A stretch of DNA of 64,000 bases from NCBI GenBank assembly GCA_023665085.1, contig JAMPEQ010000013.1, positions 1 to 64,000 on the forward strand. Reading direction: 5' to 3'. The notes beneath the pieces were generated by a model that saw nothing but the letters and a program-made list of their open reading frames with translations, ran no database searches and was not told the DNA's origin. The translations under genes were made by a program, and so were the position numbers. How positions within the stretch are numbered: position 1 is the first letter of the stretch; every line of letters begins with the position of its first letter. This stretch comes from Bacteroides sp. (lineage in GTDB: Bacteria > Bacillota > Clostridia > Oscillospirales > Acutalibacteraceae). Positions 1-8,544 of this stretch are shown here, one piece after another.

Positions 1-952
<952 letters not shown>

Positions 953-1021
953 TTACAAATGCATTGTATCACATTTCTTGTTACACTTCAACACTTTAAA
1001 GTGTAATCTTTGGCTATTGTA

Positions 1022-1282
1022 CTAATTTTTGTACCCTAACTTTCTTATAATCTGATTTAAGAAATATTCATCACCATTTGAATTGAAATGACTGACAACC
1101 TCATAGGTTGTATTACCATCTTTCATTTCAAAATCAACATCATCAGGTGTACGAACTAATGATTTACTTTTTCGGTTGGTTTCAATTAGTTTTGGTTGAT
1201 TTGAAATTTGTTTTTCAATTTCATCCCATTGTTTACTTGCCTTTGATATAATTTCTCGTGCTGTTTTTTCTCTATCGTTCAT
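1022..1282 (-). CDS. Small element-borne protein, 86 aa
   Basis: Charged protein of unknown function. The first 40 residues look helical and are rich in Lys, Glu and Gln. The motif SLVRTPDDVDFE is followed by TYEVVSHFN. Its ATG has a strong AAAGGAGGG ribosome site and it overlaps the relaxase stop by 11 nt, so it is translated from the mob operon. It sits between relaxase and recombinase, where mobilizable elements often carry small accessory genes. A role in transfer or excision control is only a guess from position. Confidence 0.75.
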   Translation of the reverse strand: MNDREKTAREIISKASKQWDEIEKQISNQPKLIETNRKSKSLVRTPDDVDFEMKDGNTTYEVVSHFNSNGDEYFLNQIIRKLGYKN

Positions 1283-2729
1283 AATATAAATCCCTCCTTT
1301 TCAATTTTGTTCTGCTGACTGCTAATCTTTGATGCTGTATGTTCATTTCTGCTTGTATGTTCTGTTTTATTTCGTCGGCATCAGTTAGAATTGCATTAGC
1401 TGTTTTAATTTCTTTCCGTAAACTTGTTAATTGTTTCGTACAAATATCTCTTTCAGATTTAAGGCTTGATATTTTATCAGCATCTTTACATCTTCGGAGT
1501 TTGTTGTAGATTTGATTTCGCTGATTTGTAATCAATACAATCTGTTCATTATTATTTTTGATAAATTGCTGAACATCGTCTATATTATTAAGACTGTATG
1601 TTGAAATCAATCGGACTTGATTTGATAGTTTATCAATTTTTCTCCAAGCCTGTTTCATTTCAGGTGATAAAGGTTTGTGCTGATTCTTTTTCGGCAAGTA
1701 ACCTAACCGATAACAATAATACAAATACAATGCCTTTAAGCCTGTGACTTTCTTGACTGTTGCAAAAGAGCCGATGAAAGTATACTTGGCTGGTTTAACA
1801 TACTTAGTTTTACTATTTTGATTGAATGCTTTGTATGCAGAAAAAAGTTCAAAGTTGTCTTGCGCATAAATTTGTTCAACAATATTGTTCCAATCATAAT
1901 TTGCACCAAGCGTTTTTAGTCTTGTATTTCTGTTATCGTTTATTGAACGAATAGTTACATATTTGCGTTCAGGATTGACTGTTACAATATATCCTCTCTT
2001 TTTCATAATTTTTACAAATTCTTTTGGTGTTGGACTAATTTTTACTGCCTCATCAATAGCAGTTCGCATTAGGTTATATTTTGTGGGCTCATTGTTCTTT
2101 TCTGCAAAGTATAATGCTCTGCTTGGAGCTTTGTTTTGTGTTTCAATAACGGATAGCCCATACTCTTTACAGATTGCATCCGAAGTGTCACGCAGTCTTT
2201 GCATTTCAGATTTTGAATAGTTATATTTCTTTCCGTCGAGGAATGAAACTGAGTTAAAACAAAAATGATTATGCAGGTGATCTTTATCTAAATGCGTGCT
2301 GACAATTACCTGAAATCTTGGTCTCGCCTCCCGGCTCGGTCGGTGCTTCTGCTTGCTAACGCAATCAGAGGTTGCCACTGGCAACCCGCACCCCCACATT
2401 TGTTTTGCAAGTTTGACACCAATCTCATGACAAAGCTCAGGTGTAACCTCATCAGGTTTAAAGCTCTGATAACCGTGCCAAGCAATATATTTATCTTCTT
2501 TGTTGAATTGTTGCTTTGTTATAATCATTTGCTGCAAGGCAGTTTCTTTCAGACAATTAATTGCTGTTACAAATTCTTTGTTGTTAGTTTTACTTGGGTT
2601 AGTATCGTAACTGAACACATTAACAAAATCTTGTAGACTATTGCTGATATTTGTTTTATCGGGATTTTCAACATAATCAATTAAATCACGAAGCTTTCCT
2701 TTTATGTGCCACAGGCTTGTTGTTGCCAA
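1272..2729 (-). CDS. Relaxase (MobA-like, MOBP-type) carrying a 24-residue in-frame insertion
   Basis: Nicks oriT and pilots DNA during conjugative mobilization. The N-terminus ATTSLWHIKGKLRDLIDYV and the metal-binding motif HLDKDHLHNHFCFNSVSF (compare CDRNHIHTHF in the relaxase at 15919-17274) identify the family. The start is TTG 2729, placed 9 nt after GGAGG; the longer frame runs back into mobC. Aligned with the second relaxase in this window, a block of 24 residues, beginning CGLPVATS and ending PSREARP, is inserted between ...QMWG and RFQVIVSTH. That block is encoded by the GC-rich element at 2320-2395. The C-terminal third is coiled-coil-like and basic. Confidence 0.9.
   Translation of the reverse strand: MATTSLWHIKGKLRDLIDYVENPDKTNISNSLQDFVNVFSYDTNPSKTNNKEFVTAINCLKETALQQMIITKQQFNKEDKYIAWHGYQSFKPDEVTPELCHEIGVKLAKQMWGCGLPVATSDCVSKQKHRPSREARPRFQVIVSTHLDKDHLHNHFCFNSVSFLDGKKYNYSKSEMQRLRDTSDAICKEYGLSVIETQNKAPSRALYFAEKNNEPTKYNLMRTAIDEAVKISPTPKEFVKIMKKRGYIVTVNPERKYVTIRSINDNRNTRLKTLGANYDWNNIVEQIYAQDNFELFSAYKAFNQNSKTKYVKPAKYTFIGSFATVKKVTGLKALYLYYCYRLGYLPKKNQHKPLSPEMKQAWRKIDKLSNQVRLISTYSLNNIDDVQQFIKNNNEQIVLITNQRNQIYNKLRRCKDADKISSLKSERDICTKQLTSLRKEIKTANAILTDADEIKQNIQAEMNIQHQRLAVSRTKLKRRDLYYER
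2320..2395 (+). repeat. Structured GC-rich palindromic element inside the relaxase gene
   Basis: The flanks GGTCTCGCCT, GCTCGGTCGGTGCTTCT and ACCCGCACCCC also occur in the element at 3067-3136, in the opposite orientation. Between the flanks are two hairpins: TCTGCTTGC/GCAATCAGA and GGTTGCC/GGCAACC. The stems differ in sequence from the other copy but keep pairing. It adds about 72 nt in frame to the relaxase gene. Confidence 0.8.
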
Positions 2730-3036
2730 ATAGTTCAACCTCCTTCGGAACAGTAACTGCTCTTTGCAAGTCAAGAATCAACTGTTCAATTTCAGCACAT
2801 TTTTTAAGCAAAGAATTATCAAACCTTGAAAGCTGTTTCAATCTATCGTGAATACTGTATAACTGTTCAAGCATCAGCCAAAAATTTTTATCAGGTAATG
2901 GCTGTGGATGTTTACCCATAATGAGCATACGCACAAGCTGTGATTCAGACAGTCCACATTGCTTTGCATAACTTGAAAACTGTTCGTATTCCTCTTCACT
3001 AAGCCGAACGCTTATTCTTACTCTTTCATTTCTCAT
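2686..3036 (-). CDS. MobC-like relaxosome protein (ribbon-helix-helix)
   Basis: Auxiliary mobilization protein expected to bind oriT and help the relaxase. The N-terminus (RVRISVRLSEEEYEQF...AKQCGLSESQLVRML) has the ribbon-helix-helix pattern of the MobC family; the rest is helical and includes NKNFWLML-type hydrophobic heptads. It has 116 aa, a normal length. The ATG follows GGAGATGATTAA. Its 3' end overlaps the relaxase start by 44 nt, implying coupled translation. The oriT-like hairpins lie directly upstream. Confidence 0.85.
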   Translation of the reverse strand: MRNERVRISVRLSEEEYEQFSSYAKQCGLSESQLVRMLIMGKHPQPLPDKNFWLMLEQLYSIHDRLKQLSRFDNSLLKKCAEIEQLILDLQRAVTVPKEVELFGNNKPVAHKRKAS

Positions 3037-3066
3037 TTAATCATCTCCAATCATTAAAGGGTTTCA

Positions 3067-3136
3067 GGGGTGCGGGTGTCCGGTAGACACCTCTAAGCAA
3101 AGCTTAGAAGCACCGACCGAGCTGACAGGCGAGACC
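3067..3136 (-). other. Candidate oriT / structured palindromic element upstream of mobC
   Basis: Two perfect hairpins stand 30 nt before mobC: TCTAAGC-AAA-GCTTAGA and GGTGTC-CGGTA-GACACC, flanked by the conserved GGGTGCGGGT and GCACCGACCGAGC. Element A's mobC has a similar pair of hairpins (17650-17718), one with the same AAA loop, next to the same CCGGACACCC word. Position and structure fit an origin of transfer; the nick site is not determined. Confidence 0.55.
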
Positions 3137-3700
3137 TTTTCCCTGACTTTTGGATTTTGTATGTCAAAATCCGATGCTCGCTAAAGTATGGGACATACTT
3201 TTTTATAATCATAAAAATTGCTTAAAAGCCACTTCTATTTTCAACTTATTAATCAATACTTTGACAATTTTACAGATATATTTTCAAATTATGGTCCCAC
3301 ACTATACGGACTTTTTTCTGTCAGAATGTGTTGCTTTTTTCGGATAATTAACAGTTAATTTACAAATTCTGATAAAAGAAAAAGCCGTTTACACAAGTGA
3401 ATAACACGCGCAAGCAGAGCTATTAACTCTACCTGTATAGCGTGTTTGTCACTATGTAAACGACTTAAATTTACTCTATATTAATTAATTTCAACCGCTT
3501 TTTTAAGACAAGTTGATTTATGTATCGGCACAGTTTATACAGAATAAAAAACATAAATACATATTCGATTTGTATCAAAATATTAACAATTACTTTTAGT
3601 TATGTCAATGAAATAAGGTATTTTTTCAATTTAAAATCATTTAAAATCTAATGATTTATTATTCCATTGAATAAAAAAATATATTTCAAGAACTCTAAAT
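3137..3700. other. Gene-free stretch with a long imperfect inverted repeat
   Basis: No convincing gene. A 65-codon plus-strand frame at 3150-3347 has no ribosome site and low-complexity residues. At 3381-3467 there are inverted arms of about 27 nt (GTTTACACAAGTGAATAACACGC versus the reverse complement of GCGTGTTTGTCACTATGTAAAC, a few mismatches) around a small internal hairpin. This could be an element end, a replication or transfer site, or a decayed terminator. The rest is plain AT-rich DNA. Confidence 0.5.
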
Positions 3701-4510
3701 TTACTTATTCCATTCTGAATTTTTGTATAAATAGTTTAATGCATCCATACTATGCTTGAAAAATTGTAGATTATTTTTTTGACAAATTTCCTTTAAATAT
3801 TCAATTTCTTTATTAACATTTACAAACATAGCATTTTCCTTAACTGCACCAACTAAATAATCAGAGTCATTGTTAACAGATAAATCTATGTCATTTTTAT
3901 TTATACTTAGTCTTTTTAAAATTTCATCAGTTGCAATTAACCCGCCAGTTGTAACCGCATCAACAAATGGTTGAGAAATCCTAATTAAATCAATGATTTC
4001 TTGTTTTTCAATATATTTTTCAGGGAATAAAGGTCTAACCGTTAATATAACTTTAATTCCCATATTCTTAAGGCTTTTCATGAAAAGTATTCTCTGTATA
4101 GGTGTAGGTACAAATGTTTTGTTTTCCGTAAAATCATAAGAATATAAAGCTGGAATTGATATAGAAAAATACAAGCTATTCCCACTATTAAGCATTTTAT
4201 TATTTAAATCTTTTAAAGTTTTAAGAGCGTTCTGCTCTTCAATAACTTGCCGTGTTGTGACACATATGTCTTTTTTATATGTATTAAAAAGTGTTTCGCA
4301 CAATTCAATTCCTTCATCTACATTAATAAAGTTTTCTTTATTATGAGAAACATATATAACATCAAATTCTTTGCTTTTTAACGAATTAATAATTTGAGAT
4401 ATGGAATTAGTTCGTTGATTATCTTCTAACTCTAAAGCAAAACAATGTTTACAATTGAAATTACATTTTCCATTGAATGATACCAATTCTCGTTTTGTAT
4501 ACTTTTTCAT
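3701..4510 (-). CDS. Radical SAM protein
   Basis: The N-terminal CNFNCKHC gives the CxxxCxxC cluster-binding motif of radical SAM enzymes, so it should reductively cleave S-adenosylmethionine at a [4Fe-4S] cluster. At 269 aa it is short, essentially a core barrel with no clear second-cluster (SPASM) domain. The start is taken at ATG 4510, 11 nt after GGAGG; an in-frame ATG also sits at 4528. It follows the GAF ORF by about 20 nt and is the last gene of the DUF4062-GAF-radical SAM cluster. Substrate unknown. Confidence 0.85.
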   Translation of the reverse strand: MKKYTKRELVSFNGKCNFNCKHCFALELEDNQRTNSISQIINSLKSKEFDVIYVSHNKENFINVDEGIELCETLFNTYKKDICVTTRQVIEEQNALKTLKDLNNKMLNSGNSLYFSISIPALYSYDFTENKTFVPTPIQRILFMKSLKNMGIKVILTVRPLFPEKYIEKQEIIDLIRISQPFVDAVTTGGLIATDEILKRLSINKNDIDLSVNNDSDYLVGAVKENAMFVNVNKEIEYLKEICQKNNLQFFKHSMDALNYLYKNSEWNK

Positions 4511-4532
4511 TTTTGTATTTACCTCCATATAA

Positions 4533-5018
4533 TTAATCTATTTCAATATCACAATATAAAATTTCATAAATTATTTGTGCACATGTTCTTGCTATTTCCA
4601 ATAATTGATGAACTTTATCTTGATTTATTATTTCTTTTATATAATCATCTAAATTTTCGTCAAAATCAAATGTCAATGCTCCAATGATTTTTTCACCATC
4701 CATAATAGGAGTAGCTAATATTGCAATAATACCATCTTCAGTTTTACCAGCTTTCTTTTTATGAATACTCTTTTTAGATTTAAAGCTATTAAGTTCATAT
4801 GTTGTCTGTGTTTTAAAATAATGAAAAACCGTTTTTCGTTTTTCATTCATGATTCCAACTACTCCAAATCCTTTCCCCTTTTGTATTCTTACAGGATTTT
4901 GTTTATTAGGAGACTCATAAATAGTTTTTCTACTATCATCAAAATACTTAACTATTACACATCTAACAAAATTATCTATATTATTATAATCCAATGTGTT
5001 TAATATAGAAAGTCGCAT
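4533..5018 (-). CDS. GAF-domain protein, probably the C-terminal half of the DUF4062 protein
   Basis: The pattern GFGVVGIMNEKRKTVFHY ... GIIAILATPIMDGEKIIGAL is a GAF fold, a small-molecule or signal sensor. Candidate ATGs at 5099 and 5018 both lack a ribosome site, and the frame overlaps the end of the DUF4062 ORF by 35-116 nt. If one C is skipped in the run of five C (coding strand; G5 at 5022-5026 on the plus strand) the upstream ORF continues smoothly as HHLLP-IMRLSILNTLD. This suggests one DUF4062-GAF protein made by +1 shifting, or disrupted by a one-base insertion. Confidence 0.65.
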   Translation of the reverse strand: MRLSILNTLDYNNIDNFVRCVIVKYFDDSRKTIYESPNKQNPVRIQKGKGFGVVGIMNEKRKTVFHYFKTQTTYELNSFKSKKSIHKKKAGKTEDGIIAILATPIMDGEKIIGALTFDFDENLDDYIKEIINQDKVHQLLEIARTCAQIIYEILYCDIEID

Positions 5019-5694
5019 TATGGGGGAGTAAATGATGTTCAATAAATATTTTTCTATTAACAAGTTTGTCGGATGAACTTTTTGCAGGAATGAGACCATT
5101 CATTCTATTTGCTTCTTTTACTACATTTACTTGAATTTGTGATAATACCTTATTAAAATCCTCCATAGAGGAATAAGAATATCTAAATCTGGTATTTACG
5201 TCACTAATCCATTCTTTAATTCTGTTATTATCTTGGGTTGCTTGATTAATAAGTTGATTTTGCTTATCACTGCCAGAAATGTTTTTCTTTATATTATCAG
5301 AAATTTTAATTAAGTCGTTATAGTTTTCATCAATAATACAATAACATAAAATTCTATTTTTCTTAAAATATAGATATTCAAAATGAGTATATGAAATTAC
5401 ACATTTTCCATTGTTTTCTTGACACTTATCGCAGAATCCTTTTAATACACATTCATTCTGATTAAGATTCTCTATAACATTTCCATATAGAGAACTTATT
5501 ACAATAATAGCAAAATCAGATTTTTTTAAGTTTTCAATAATAACATCAATACTTCTTTCAGATAAAGTACCCGTAAACCCCTCCATCGCAATTGGAATAA
5601 ACCCATTTTTCCAATTTTCATCTATAAGGATTTTTCTATGTTTTGTAAGAAGTTTTCCGACAGATGAAATAAAAACCCTATAATATCTTTCCAA
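4984..5694 (-). CDS. DUF4062 (TIR-like) domain protein
   Basis: The N-terminus RYYRVFISSVGKLL, then PIAMEGFTG, then SDFAIIVISSLYGN follows the DUF4062 pattern (RVFISS, then a conserved ME-F, then D-x-hhhhhhxxxYG). DUF4062 is TIR-like and common in NTPase-containing defence proteins. The start is TTG 5694 behind AGAGG. The ORF ends at 4984 after about 15 residues of unlikely sequence past a C5 run, so the true product may continue into the GAF frame. It is first in a three-gene cluster with GAF and radical SAM. Confidence 0.75.
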   Translation of the reverse strand: MERYYRVFISSVGKLLTKHRKILIDENWKNGFIPIAMEGFTGTLSERSIDVIIENLKKSDFAIIVISSLYGNVIENLNQNECVLKGFCDKCQENNGKCVISYTHFEYLYFKKNRILCYCIIDENYNDLIKISDNIKKNISGSDKQNQLINQATQDNNRIKEWISDVNTRFRYSYSSMEDFNKVLSQIQVNVVKEANRMNGLIPAKSSSDKLVNRKIFIEHHLLPHNATFYIKHIGL

Positions 5695-6080
5695 ATTTTT
5701 ATACCTCTTTTCTATATATATAGATTATTAAAAATATCAAAATGCTATTAGCATTAAATTTTTGATAAACATTTTATGTCACATATACATTAAAATCACT
5801 TGCAGTTTAATTTATTCTACATTATTTATTAAAAAATATTAATGTAAAATGCAAAACTGCACCATTTTAGCAAAAATTTGGTATTGACAACCTTCTAATA
5901 TATAAGTGTCGAAAAATGTAAAAGGTAACAGAATTTTTTAGGATATTTTTTATTTTTGACTTTTTCAACAATATTCGATGCAGATATTTGTGCAAAAAGT
6001 CCAGGCATATAATTGCTTATAGCAACAGACAGTTGCTTTACATATCGAGATTATCCTGTATAATGAAATCAGGTGATAAT
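5695..6080. promoter_or_regulatory. Divergent intergenic region with a promoter for the HTH-methyltransferase
   Basis: The region separates the minus-strand DUF4062 cluster from the plus-strand HTH gene. For the latter I see TTTACA (6037-6042), a 16-nt spacer and TATAAT (6059-6064), so transcription would start only about 10 nt before the ATG at 6081. A small inverted repeat, GCAAC-AGACA-GTTGC (6022-6036), sits just upstream of the -35 and could be the HTH protein's own operator. The rest is AT-rich with no gene. Confidence 0.55.
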
Positions 6081-7082
6081 ATGGAAGTTAAGGATATACT
6101 GTTTAATTTACGAAAAAATAACAATCTCACGCAAGATGAAATGGCAAAGAAATTGTTTGTTACAAGGCAGGCAGTATCTCGTTGGGAGAATAGTGAAACG
6201 ATTCCGAATGTTGATACACTGAAACTGATTTCAAATATTTTTGACATCTCTATAAATTCTCTTATAACTGATAACAAATTGAACGACATTCAGGATGACA
6301 AGATTAATTCAAATCGTTTTTTAGGCTTTGCTCAGCTTTATGAAAACAGCAGGCCGACAATTCCTGATACAGCCTGTAATTTAGTGATGAATTATCTTGA
6401 ATACAAGCCAAATCAAATTGTAGATTTAGGTTGTGGAACAGGCTTGTCAACTCTGGCTTGGATTGGTAAGTGCAATAACATAATCGGTATTGATCCTAAT
6501 GATGAAATGCTGTCAATCGCAAAACAAAAAAGCAAAGATATTTCATTTATCAAAGCATATTCAGATAACACAACCTTGCCCGACAATTCAACAGATATTG
6601 TTATCTGTTCGCAGTCATTCCATTGGATGAATCCTACTGATGCTTTGGCAGAGGTTAATCGTATTCTAAAACCAAATGGTGTATTTGCCACAGTAGATTG
6701 CGATTGGCCGCCTGTGTGCAGTTTAGAAGCAGAATTAGCATATTCAAATTTACTCAACAAGGTCAGATTTATTGAACTTGAAAACGAGGATATTTTCAAA
6801 ACTTTTCAGCGTTGGACAAAGGATAAGCATTTGCAAAATATCAAGCAAAGTGGTTATTTCAAATATTGCAGAGAAATTGTTTTTATGAACAAAGAAAAAT
6901 GCAATGCAGACAGATTTATCGGCATTGCACTGAGTCAAGGTGGTTTGCAAACTATTTTGAAATCGCAGCATGATTTGATTGAAAAGGATATTGAATTGTT
7001 TGAGAAAAAGATTAACTCAATTTATGGCAATAATGAATTTGACATAAGCTTTTGTTATCGTATGCGAATTGGTGTAAAGTAA
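6081..7082 (+). CDS. XRE-family HTH regulator fused to a SAM-dependent methyltransferase
   Basis: Residues 1-60 are a Cro/CI-type HTH (NNLTQDEMAKKLFVTRQAV). Residues about 80-240 are a class I methyltransferase (VDLGCGTGLSTL motif I, then SFHWMNPTDALAEVNRILKP, a UbiE/Methyltransf_11-type sequence). The start at ATG 6081 has AGGTGATAAT and leaves a standard HTH N-terminus; a longer frame from 5988 is less likely. HTH-methyltransferase fusions are frequent in Clostridia, and the substrate is unknown. It stands alone, with its own promoter. Confidence 0.85.
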   Translation: MEVKDILFNLRKNNNLTQDEMAKKLFVTRQAVSRWENSETIPNVDTLKLISNIFDISINSLITDNKLNDIQDDKINSNRFLGFAQLYENSRPTIPDTACNLVMNYLEYKPNQIVDLGCGTGLSTLAWIGKCNNIIGIDPNDEMLSIAKQKSKDISFIKAYSDNTTLPDNSTDIVICSQSFHWMNPTDALAEVNRILKPNGVFATVDCDWPPVCSLEAELAYSNLLNKVRFIELENEDIFKTFQRWTKDKHLQNIKQSGYFKYCREIVFMNKEKCNADRFIGIALSQGGLQTILKSQHDLIEKDIELFEKKINSIYGNNEFDISFCYRMRIGVK

Positions 7083-7143
7083 TTTCCTTGTTGTAATATC
7101 AAATCAGATATGGTAAACTATATTAGTAAAAGGAGTGATTGGA

Positions 7144-7329
7144 TTGTCACCACAGGTTGAAACAAAAAGACGAACTGCTGTAATGGTAGCAGATACATTA
7201 AACAAAATAGAAGGCGTGCCTGTAACAGAATTTGCCAAAGAGCTTTCAAGCAAATGGGCAAAGGGTGAAATAACAGGCACTCAAATGAAGACAATGTTAA
7301 TACAAAAGCATAAGAGGATATCACAATGA
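7144..7329 (+). CDS. VbhA-like antitoxin of the Fic protein
   Basis: A 61-residue helical protein directly before, and overlapping by 4 nt, a fic gene. This is the usual place for the VbhA-type antitoxin that blocks the Fic ATP site. The TTG at 7144 lies 8 nt after AAAGGAG; a GTG at 7135 is too close to it. I do not see an exact [S/T]xxxE[G/N] inhibitory motif: the nearest, TLNKIEG, has one residue too many. So the antitoxin role rests mainly on gene order and size. Confidence 0.65.
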   Translation: MSPQVETKRRTAVMVADTLNKIEGVPVTEFAKELSSKWAKGEITGTQMKTMLIQKHKRISQ

Positions 7330-8033
7330 ATGATTTGTACTTGATTGAAAACAGTGCAGTTCTGAAGAATTTACTTGGTATCACAAATGAAAAGGAGCTT
7401 GATTTGGCTGAGGCTGAATTATCCCGTGCGAATATGATGCTGCTGTATGAAAATGGCTTTGACGATTTTTCATCCGGCGGCTTTTGTTTTATACACAAGT
7501 TCCTTTTTGGTGATGTTTACGAGTGGGCAGGACAGTACAGGAAAATTAATATTAAAAAGCGTGAAGAACTGTTGGCAGGTCAGAGTGTCTGGTATTCTGA
7601 TTGCGTTAATATTGAAAATGATTTGAATAATGCTTGGGATAATATCAATAAGATTAAATGGGATAAGCTCGACAGAGAAGATTTTGCAAAGCAGATTGCA
7701 AGATTATTTCCTGCTTTGTGGCAGGTGCATCCGTTTCGTGAAGGCAACACGAGAACAACTGTAATGATGATGACATTTTTCATTGAGTATTACGGCTACT
7801 ATTTTGACCAAATTCTTATGGCAGAAAGTGCAGGCTATGTTCGTGATTCATTTGTGCTTGCAAGTCTTGGCGAATATTCCGAATATGAGCATTTGGAAAA
7901 GATTTTGCTTGATGCAATCTGCACCGAGCCTATTGATTATGATGATGTAACTGATGTCGATACATCAAAAAACAAAAAATATGAGGAATATAAATCGGAC
8001 TATATACCGACAAAACATGAATATATTGAGTGA
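7326..8033 (+). CDS. Fic/DOC family protein (AMP transferase-type)
   Basis: Contains the complete Fic core HPFREGNTRT near residue 136, with the catalytic His, Asn and Arg all present. The flanking helices (FLFGDVYEWAGQYR, FAKQIARLFPALW) match the class I Fic fold. These enzymes transfer AMP or another nucleotide moiety to a protein hydroxyl. It starts within the antitoxin stop (ATGA overlap), so the two are translationally coupled. The tail after about residue 205 is polar and probably disordered. Confidence 0.88.
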   Translation: MNDLYLIENSAVLKNLLGITNEKELDLAEAELSRANMMLLYENGFDDFSSGGFCFIHKFLFGDVYEWAGQYRKINIKKREELLAGQSVWYSDCVNIENDLNNAWDNINKIKWDKLDREDFAKQIARLFPALWQVHPFREGNTRTTVMMMTFFIEYYGYYFDQILMAESAGYVRDSFVLASLGEYSEYEHLEKILLDAICTEPIDYDDVTDVDTSKNKKYEEYKSDYIPTKHEYIE

Positions 8034-8037
8034 TGAA

Positions 8038-8541
8038 ATGAAAGAATATATATGCAAAATTGCTTCCATTGATGAAATAGAACGCAAGTGGAATTATGAA
8101 ATAAGAACAAATTGGCGTAGAAAAGCTGTTTTGAAAACACTTAAAAAAGAAGCCATTGAGAGAGTAAAAAGCGGTCAAACTATTACATATTACGGTATAT
8201 TAAATGGCAAAATCATTTGTCAAACAACGGCTATGTTTGATGAAAATATTATTCTAAACAGTGACGGATTAGTTGATATCAAAACTGTTTATTTGTGTAA
8301 TTTTAGTACGGTGAAAAAACATCAGGGCAATGGCTATTTTTCAAAGTTATTTCAATTTATGATTAACGATTTAAAAAATAGAGGCTATGAAAAGGTTACT
8401 TTAGGTGTTGAGCCAAGCGAAACTAAAAATTTGAAAATATATCAGCATTTGGGCTTTATTGAATTTATAAAATCAGCGCAAGAAACATTTACTGACGGAA
8501 AAGTTGCTGATGTTGATTATTATGGAATGAAATTGAGGTGA
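8038..8541 (+). CDS. GNAT-family N-acetyltransferase
   Basis: Acyl-CoA-dependent acetyltransferase by pattern: VYLCNFSTVKKHQGNGYFSKLF gives the acetyl-CoA loop (Q-G-N-G-Y, a variant of Q/RxxGxG/A), followed by the IYQHLGF motif near the end. ATG 8038 follows the Fic stop by 4 nt. ATG 8017 is also possible but lies inside fic. It appears to be in one transcription unit with the genes on both sides. Substrate not predictable. Confidence 0.8.
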   Translation: MKEYICKIASIDEIERKWNYEIRTNWRRKAVLKTLKKEAIERVKSGQTITYYGILNGKIICQTTAMFDENIILNSDGLVDIKTVYLCNFSTVKKHQGNGYFSKLFQFMINDLKNRGYEKVTLGVEPSETKNLKIYQHLGFIEFIKSAQETFTDGKVADVDYYGMKLR

Positions 8542-8544
8542 ATT

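Noticed and set aside
2320-2395. Group II intron or intein in the relaxase
   Set aside because: The insertion is only about 72 nt, has no splice or intein motifs, and stays in frame.
1963-2851. Plus-strand frames over the relaxase and mobC
   Set aside because: Antisense shadows; no start signals, and the minus-strand genes have clear motifs.
3150-3347. 65-codon plus-strand frame after the first mob module
   Set aside because: No ribosome site, unusual composition, and no similarity to anything I recognise; probably chance.
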